64,000 nucleotides of DNA from Protopterus annectens (Eukaryota; Chordata; Ceratodontiformes; Protopteridae): the NCBI RefSeq assembly GCF_019279795.1, contig NC_056729.1:1861407555-1861471554 (forward strand). Direction: 5' to 3'. This document shows positions 58,375 to 64,000 of the stretch, piece by piece. The notes under the pieces were generated by a model, which was given only the letters and a program-made list of their open reading frames with translations, was not told the origin of the DNA and did not search any database. Both the position numbers and the translations under genes were made by a program. Positions within the stretch are counted from its first letter, which is position 1. The number at the start of each line of letters is the position of its first letter.

Positions 58375-58729
58375 TTTAGGTCCGCATCCTCACCTGTGGT
58401 CGGGAAGTTTGGGTAGTTAATTTAGGTCCCCATTCTCACCTGTGGTCAGGAAGTTTGGGTAGTTAATTTAGGTCCCCATTCTCACCTGTGGTCAGGAAGT
58501 TTGGGTAGTTAATTTAGGTCCCTGTCCTCACCTGTGATCAGGAAGTTTGGGTAGTTAATTTAGGTCCCTGTCCTCACCTGGGGTCAGGAAGTTTGGGTAG
58601 TTAATTTAGGTCCCCATTCTCACCTGTGGTCAGGAAGTTTGGGTAGTTAATTTAGGTCCCTGTCCTCACCTGTGATCAGGAAGTTTGGGTAGTTAATTTA
58701 GGTCCCTGTCCTCACCTGTGATCAGGAAG
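58375..58729 (+). repeat. 46-bp minisatellite, about 8 copies
   Basis: Units start at 58375, 58421, 58467, 58513, 58559, 58605, 58651 and 58697 with the pattern TTTAGGTCCCCATTCTCACC, TGTGGTCAGGAAGTTTGGGT, AGTTAA. CCATTC and CTGTCC variants come in blocks. It lies just upstream of the NLR exons. Confidence 0.96.
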
Positions 58730-59159
58730 GTAGTGACTGAAAGAATCAGATCATAGAAGCAGCAGGAATGAGATTCCTATGTTGGGCAGCTGGGGTTAGT
58801 CTGTGTGACAGAATGATGTGCCCAGCAATTTGGGATGGTCTAGGAGGACCAGCAGTCTGGGATGCTCTAGGAGGACATCCACTGCTCCTGCATGTTCAGA
58901 GAAGTCATTTGAAGTGATTAGAGCAACTTGTGAGCTGTTCCCTGGGCATCCTTCATAGAAGGGATACCGGACACTACCCACTAGATGGAGACCTCAGGGC
59001 ATGATGAAGGGATTATATCTTGCAGATTGCCTGGGATAGTTTGGGTATTCTGAAAGAGGAACTGGACATTTAATGAGGTTTTATAGCTTGATTCTACTGT
59101 GATTCACACAGTTTAGAAAAATGAATTAATAAATATTTAACATCATTTCTTTATTGCAG
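58730..59159. other. Non-coding stretch upstream of the NLR exons
   Basis: Contains a short imperfect direct repeat (GGGATGGTCTAGGAGGAC at about 58833 and GGGATGCTCTAGGAGGAC at about 58859). No convincing exon or promoter was seen. It is probably upstream intron or 5' flank of the NLR gene. Confidence 0.45.
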
Positions 59160-59193
59160 ATGGCTAATCATTTCAGCAATCAGCCCCCTTATG
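59160..59193 (+). CDS. Speculative first coding exon of the NLR gene
   Basis: A good acceptor (TCATTTCTTTATTGCAG) is followed directly by ATG and eleven codons (MANHFSNQPPY) plus one base, then a weak donor GTTTGT. The phase (one base left over) matches the next exon at 59478, which needs exactly one base. The weak donor and tiny size keep this speculative. The true first exon may lie farther left. Confidence 0.25.
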
Positions 59194-59477
59194 GTTTGTC
59201 AAGGGATCTATTTCATCTTGATTTAGCCACTAGAGTTCTCATGTGATGTAATAAAGGATAGCAGGAGTGTATGATTTTTCACCAAAATACAATGCAGTAT
59301 TTAATGTCTTCATACTTTGAGTGTATTTTATCTCTCTGCATTTTTTGCTGTTATGATTACTTTTTCAGAACAATGTTCTCAGATTTATCCTTTCAGTATG
59401 TTGCTTTTTGAATCATAGATCCATTCATAGTTACATGTATCAGATGAAAATTTCAAATCCATATTTTGTTTTAACAG

Positions 59478-59543
59478 CTGCAGACATCATTCCTGAAATA
59501 AAAATCATTAACAATGGTCAGAAGTTAGAAGACAACTTGAAAA
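59478..59543 (+). CDS. Small coding exon of the NLR gene
   Basis: Acceptor TTTGTTTTAACAG precedes 66 bp that are open in only one frame (ADIIPEIKIINNGQKLEDNLK) and end with donor GTAAGG. The single base left over joins GT at 59628 to give an open frame continuing into the big exon. Acidic and hydrophilic, it probably forms part of the linker ahead of the FISNA domain. Confidence 0.65.
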
Positions 59544-59627
59544 GTAAGGACATTTCAAATTGTTTCAGACGCTCGTATCTTAATTAAATTAATCATGCTG
59601 TTACCAATGAACGTTTTCTTTCTGTAG

Positions 59628-61353
59628 GTTATCAGCACAATTATAAAGATTCCATACTGGCACAAACAAGGAAGATGGGTAAGAAAATGTTACCAGGAGG
59701 AAGACAACAAGAGGAAGAGTTATTAGTGGAACATTATACAGAACTGAGAGTCGTAACCAATTACCAGCACACAGAGGGTCAGATTCAACATGAGATGTTA
59801 GTGAAGGGACAAGAGCATGAAAAACTCATGAAGGACAGCTATAGGAATAAATGTGAAAGGATCACACCGAGCCAGCTTTTCAGGATATGTTCTGAATCCA
59901 TGACATTTCCCAGGGTTGTTCTTGTTTCAGGTGTCCCTGGAATTGGTAAAACGACAATGGTACAGAAAATGCTGTATGACTGGATCCAGGGAGATCAGTA
60001 CAAGCAGTTTAGCTTTGTTTTTTTGTTCAAATTCCGAGACATGAATCTCTGGGAAGAACCTCTGAACTTGCCTGAAATGATTCTAAAGCAGCACAGTTGT
60101 TTACGTGATGTTATAGAACAAATACTTGGAAGGCCAAGCACAGTATTGTTCATGTTTGATGGCCTTGATGAAAGTAAATCTCCCCTGGATTTCACTGTAA
60201 ACCAAATCTGTAGTGACTTGAGGAAGAGAACTAGTCATGTAAATGTTGTTTCCAGCTTGATGAAACAGACTTTGATGAAGGGCTGTTCAGTTATTATAAC
60301 AAGTCGTCCATCTGCCCTGGACCAGATGGATTGGTCTTGTATTCATCGTTGCACAGAAATCATGGGATTTCTAGATGAAGACAGACTGAAGTATTTTAAA
60401 AAACAGTTTTCTGATAGCAATGGTGCTTTGGAAGCTTTTGAGTATGTGAGACAGAATGATATTCTGTACACAATGTGTTTCAATCCTTCATATTGCTGGA
60501 TAATCTGTTCCGTTCTGAAGCAACATTTTACAGGAAGTCAGAATGAAAGCTCTTCATGTCCAAAAACTTTAACTCAGCTTTTTGTTTGCTTTTTAAACAA
60601 TATCCTTACAAATCACACCTTACCAGGAAGCATGGACCTTAAGGGACTGCTTTGTAAAGTTAGTCATCTGGCATTCAAAGGTGTCTGCAACAAACTTCTA
60701 GTATTTACTGATACTGATTTAAAACAGCAGAAGATTGAATGCACTCAAGCCAGGTCTAGTTTCTTGCTTGAATTCTTAGTGCAAGAAGAATCATTTCAGA
60801 GAACAATGTACACATTTTTGCATCTCACAGTGCAAGAATGCCTTGGAGCACTGTGGTATTTCCTGGGCTCAGAGCAAAATATATTAGATATTCTGAAAAG
60901 TGAACAGAATCAGGATGGTCGTTTGGAGATTCTGATACGTTTTCTGGCAGGTCTTTCTCACCCTCCTACATCATACCCATTGCAGAAAATCCTGGGTCCA
61001 TTTCCTGTTGAGAAACAAGTTGAGATACTGAAATGGCTCAAAGGTTTGGCTGAATATTCAATCAAGCATTTAGCACAAGACAGTTGGAGTGAAAAGGATA
61101 AGAACTTAGACCCACTCAAAGTGTTTCATTACCTGTTTGAGAGTCAGAATGTGGAATTAATCAGAGAGACTGTGGGGACACTTAAATGTTTCACTTTAGA
61201 AAATCAAACCTTAAACCCAGTGGATTGTTATGTTTTAAACTATATCATAGTAACTTCCGGTGGAATTACAGAACTTCAGCTGGATAAAACTCAAATCCCA
61301 ATGGATGGGATCTGTAAACTGAAGGAAGCTTTCTGTCTCTGCACAAGTATCAG
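59628..61353 (+). CDS. NLR (NOD-like receptor) FISNA-NACHT exon
   Basis: One open exon of 1,726 bp between acceptor TTTCTTTCTGTAG and donor GTAACA encodes about 575 residues. Counting from Met at 59675: residues 15-80 resemble the FISNA segment (LLVEHYTELRVV). Walker A is GVPGIGKTT (86-94), Walker B VLFMFDGLDES (157-167), sensor ITSRP (208-212), and the helical-domain signature FLHLTVQECLGALWYF lies at 381-396. The end ITELQLDKTQIPMDGICKLK looks like the lead-in to leucine-rich repeats. NLRs are cytosolic sensors that oligomerise upon ATP binding to trigger inflammation or cell death. The exon layout is that of the expanded fish/amphibian NLRC3/NLRP-like family. Key residues are intact, so it may be functional. 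LRR exons and the effector domain were not seen. A stop at 61355 lies beyond the donor and would be spliced out. Confidence 0.9.
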
Positions 61354-62167
61354 GTAACATCTTTGTTTCCCTATAAACACAAGTATGAAAGCCTGTAACC
61401 TTAACATTGTCATAATAAATGCTACCACATTTCCAACATGAAATGTCATATGAAAGTAAACTAACTCTGGACTACAGAGAATGTTAGCATTTCACAAGTA
61501 TGTCTAGTTATGTAGAGCTGGTAGGGGAGGTAATGGGGCATATAACTGCTGATGAACAGACCTGCAATATGTCAAAGTCAGAGCAGACTGTGATGTTTTA
61601 GAGGATGAACTTTCCTGTCAGATGTAGGGCTACTCATAATAAGGGATGAGGTAAGGAAAACCAGAGATTTATGGGACAACTTTATTTAATGTTGATATTA
61701 CCAAAGTAGCACATCAGAGAGCAGACTGGGGAAACATTAGTGATGTGACATAGTGGAAGTGAGGACAGAATTGTTAAGTGGAGTCAGCAAAGCGTTGTTT
61801 GAGGCAGGATGGAGTTAGTAATGAGGCAAAGACTATGGTACTCAGACATCCTGTGGGCTTAACTTCACATATGTGGGAGTGCACTGTGAGGGAGAAAGCT
61901 GTGACGTCAGCGTAAGGTCAGGTGCAAGCCTCTGAGGATCTGGTACCACTTCCATCGTGAGCTTTTAAATTTAGAATCTATTGCCTTTCCCCTAATGATG
62001 CGTATCAGATGAGTGAAGTTGTAGCTAGTGATAGTGTCTCCGCCACTTCCAGAATGCCCTAGAAAGAGAGTAACGTGAACACAAAGGAAGCTGCACAACA
62101 ACAATGTATAAGAAAATAAAGGAACAGTCTTAAAGCTACCAGAGAAGGGATGTTGTTAGAGGAGGAT
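61354..62167. other. Intron downstream of the NACHT exon, no gene seen
   Basis: Begins with the donor GTAACATC. Non-coding, no transposon remnant identified and no LRR-like exon in the expected frame. Confidence 0.55.
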
Positions 62168-63131
62168 GTCAGTGTTTGTAGGAAGGAGACGCAAGTATAA
62201 ACTGATGGTAGTGTGAGGACAGCGGGATTTATGCAAGGTCATGAAGACAACATAAGTCAGTGTTTGTAGGAAGGAGAGACCAGGTATAAACTGATGGTAG
62301 TGTGAGGACAGCGGGATTTATGCAAGGTCATGAAGACAACATAAGTCAGTGTTTGTAGGAAGGAGAGACAAGGTATAAACTGATGGTAGTGTGAGGACAG
62401 CGGGATTTATGCAAGGTCATGAAGGGAACATAAGTCAGTGTTTGTAGGAAGGAGAGACAAGGTATAAACTGATGGTAGTGTGAGGACAGCGGGATTTATG
62501 CAAGGTCATGAAGGGAACATAAGTCAGTGTTTGTAGGAAGGAGAGACAAGGTATAAACTGATGGTAGTGTGAGGACAGCGGGATTTAGGCAAGGTCATGA
62601 AGGGAACATAAGTCAGTGTTTGTAGGAAGGAGAGACAAGGTATAAACCGATGGTAGTATGAGGACAGCGGGATTTATGCAAGGTCATGAAGGGAACATAA
62701 GTCAGTGTTTGTAGGAAGGAGAGACAGGGTATAAACTGATGGTAGTGTGAGAACAGCGAGATTTATGCAAGGTCATGAAGGGAACATAAGTCAGTGTTTG
62801 TAGGAAGGAGAGACAAGGTATAAACTGATGGTAGTGTGAGAACAGCGGGATTTATGCAAGGTCATGAAGGGAACATAAGTCAGTGTTTGTAGGAAGGAGA
62901 GACAAGGTATAAACTGATGGTAGTGTGAGGACAGCGGGATTTATGCAAGGTCATGAAGGGAACATAAGTCAGTGTTTGTAGGAAGGAGAGACAAGGTATA
63001 AACTGATGGTAGTATGAGGACAGCGGGATTTAGGCAAGGTCATGAAGGGAGCATAAGTCAGTGTTTGTAGGAAGGAGAGACCAGGTATAAACTGATGGTA
63101 GTGTGAGAACAGCGGGATTTATGCAAGGTCT
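62168..63131 (+). repeat. 89-bp minisatellite, about 11 copies
   Basis: Units start at 62168, 62256, 62345, 62434, 62523, 62612, 62701, 62790, 62879, 62968 and 63057; the last is partial. Each runs GTCAGTGTTTGTAGGAAGGA, GAGACAAGGTATAAACTGAT, GGTAGTGTGAGGACAGCGGG, ATTTATGCAAGGTCATGAAG. Units are highly similar, with a few shared point variants such as GAAGACAACA in the first two and GAAGGGAACA in the rest. Confidence 0.97.
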
Positions 63132-64000
63132 TGGCATAGCTCCTCGTGGTCCCCTGCAGAGTTCCTAAGGCAGCAGAGAGCAGAAAAAGCGACTTTCCTG
63201 ATTCTAAGTATTTTTTAAGCATTTTTATTGCTTATTTCGACCACTGTTTCTGCATATATTATTGTGATATTACCTGTTTTCTCTGTTTTTCTGAGCTTAA
63301 TTTGTTGACTGCACTTCTTAGCTTAAGTTTTGCTTATAAGTTAACCTACAGGCTAATACACTCAAGTGTACTAGCCTTTGATAGCATTTAGTCGAAAAAC
63401 CAAGCATTTACTGTATTTTCTGTCTGTGTGTGTAAAAAAAAACTTGAAAAAACAAAAAATACTTCTGCTTTCCTAACTTTCCTAGCTAGTTGTTCCAGTG
63501 ATCAGATTTTGCTGATCCCTGGGCTTTGTATTTGGTTCCTGTGTTCCTTCATTTTCTTGTGTGGCCAGAGGGAAGTTTCTTTACTCACCAGTAAGAGTGG
63601 GCGTACTGAGCTGCCTGTTTGTCCTCAGAGGAGTGGTTAGAGACAGTAACTGGTAATTCATTGGCCATTTTGGGTAATTTCCTGTTTTTTCCAGCCCCCT
63701 GCTATAAAGCATGCTTTGGCGCACTTTAGCGCGGAGTTGCTACAGGAGCACACAAGAGCAGCGGCGGTTAATCAAGGTTAAACTATTCGGGCTACCTAAA
63801 GTCCACTCTTCAAATTTTCCCTTAAAACAGCCTTCCTTGAATTGTACTGCTGATCTAACCAGCGTATTCTATATCTAAAAAGCTCAGCTCTACTTGATTC
63901 CTAAGTAGACTATTCTCTATCTGTAAAGCCTAGCACTTGCTCCTAAAGTACTTTTTTACTTGATATAGCACTTTTATTATACATAGTACCCCACCAGCCA
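63132..64000. other. Unassigned right-hand end, possible element leader
   Basis: No coding motif. A TATAAA at 63703-63708 is followed about 25-30 bp later by a GC-rich GCGCACTTTAGCGCGGAG. Pyrimidine-rich sequence with a loose repeat (ATTCTATATCTAAAAAGC and ATTCTCTATCTGTAAAGC) follows. It may be the promoter or 5' leader of an element or gene that extends past 64000. Evidence is weak. Confidence 0.3.

Noticed and set aside
61354-61357. Stop at 61355-61357 as the true end of the NLR protein
   Set aside because: It lies two bases inside a consensus donor (CAG|GTAACA), and the family continues into separate LRR exons.

Overview
The window looks like repeat-dense chromosomal DNA from a non-mammalian vertebrate with a large genome. 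A lungfish fits best and an amphibian is the main alternative. The reasons are the mixture of CR1-type LINEs with an ORF1 esterase, L2-type LINEs, GIY-YIG Penelope-like elements (PLEs), a tyrosine-recombinase retrotransposon of the DIRS group, V-SINE/DANA-like SINEs, and a FISNA-NACHT gene exon of the expanded fish/amphibian NLR type. Nothing is bacterial or viral in layout. The species call is inference.

Region 1 (1-25420) is a tandem duplication of a repeat nest. Sequence from 1 to 13362 reappears at 17142-24252 with only a few percent difference by eye. The unit is about 10.9 kb and the junction lies near 13362/13363. Each copy holds a CR1 LINE interrupted by a 0.74-kb foldback DNA element with telomere-like repeats and by an L2 LINE. 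Each also holds an opposed CR1 interrupted by a 356-bp inverted Penelope-LTR insert. Only copy 1 carries a 6.24-kb DIRS retrotransposon (4513-10754), and copy 2 preserves the exact empty site at 21645. Between the visible copies lie a Penelope fragment, a CR1 inside a CR1, a 266-bp MITE and a tRNA-headed SINE.

Region 2 (25421-40764) has a stretch with few recognisable features (a MIR-like SINE, a TG-rich tract, one candidate terminal exon), a 45-50-bp minisatellite at 28275-28730, and a very homogeneous array of about 143 copies of an 82-bp satellite (29026-40764).

Region 3 (40765-58250) is a deep nest. A decayed L2 LINE on the plus strand is split into three pieces (43501-44744, 53325-54124, 57908-58247). 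The first gap is filled by two head-to-head Penelope elements, which contain a CR1 fragment and another L2. That L2 carries a cluster of perfect and near-perfect hairpins (50610-51230). The second gap is filled by a CR1 with an SGNH esterase and an internally duplicated endonuclease domain.

Region 4 (58250-64000) contains the only convincing host gene, an NLR (FISNA-NACHT) with a 1.73-kb exon at 59628-61353 and one small exon before it. It is flanked by a 46-bp and an 89-bp minisatellite. Its leucine-rich-repeat exons would lie beyond the right edge.
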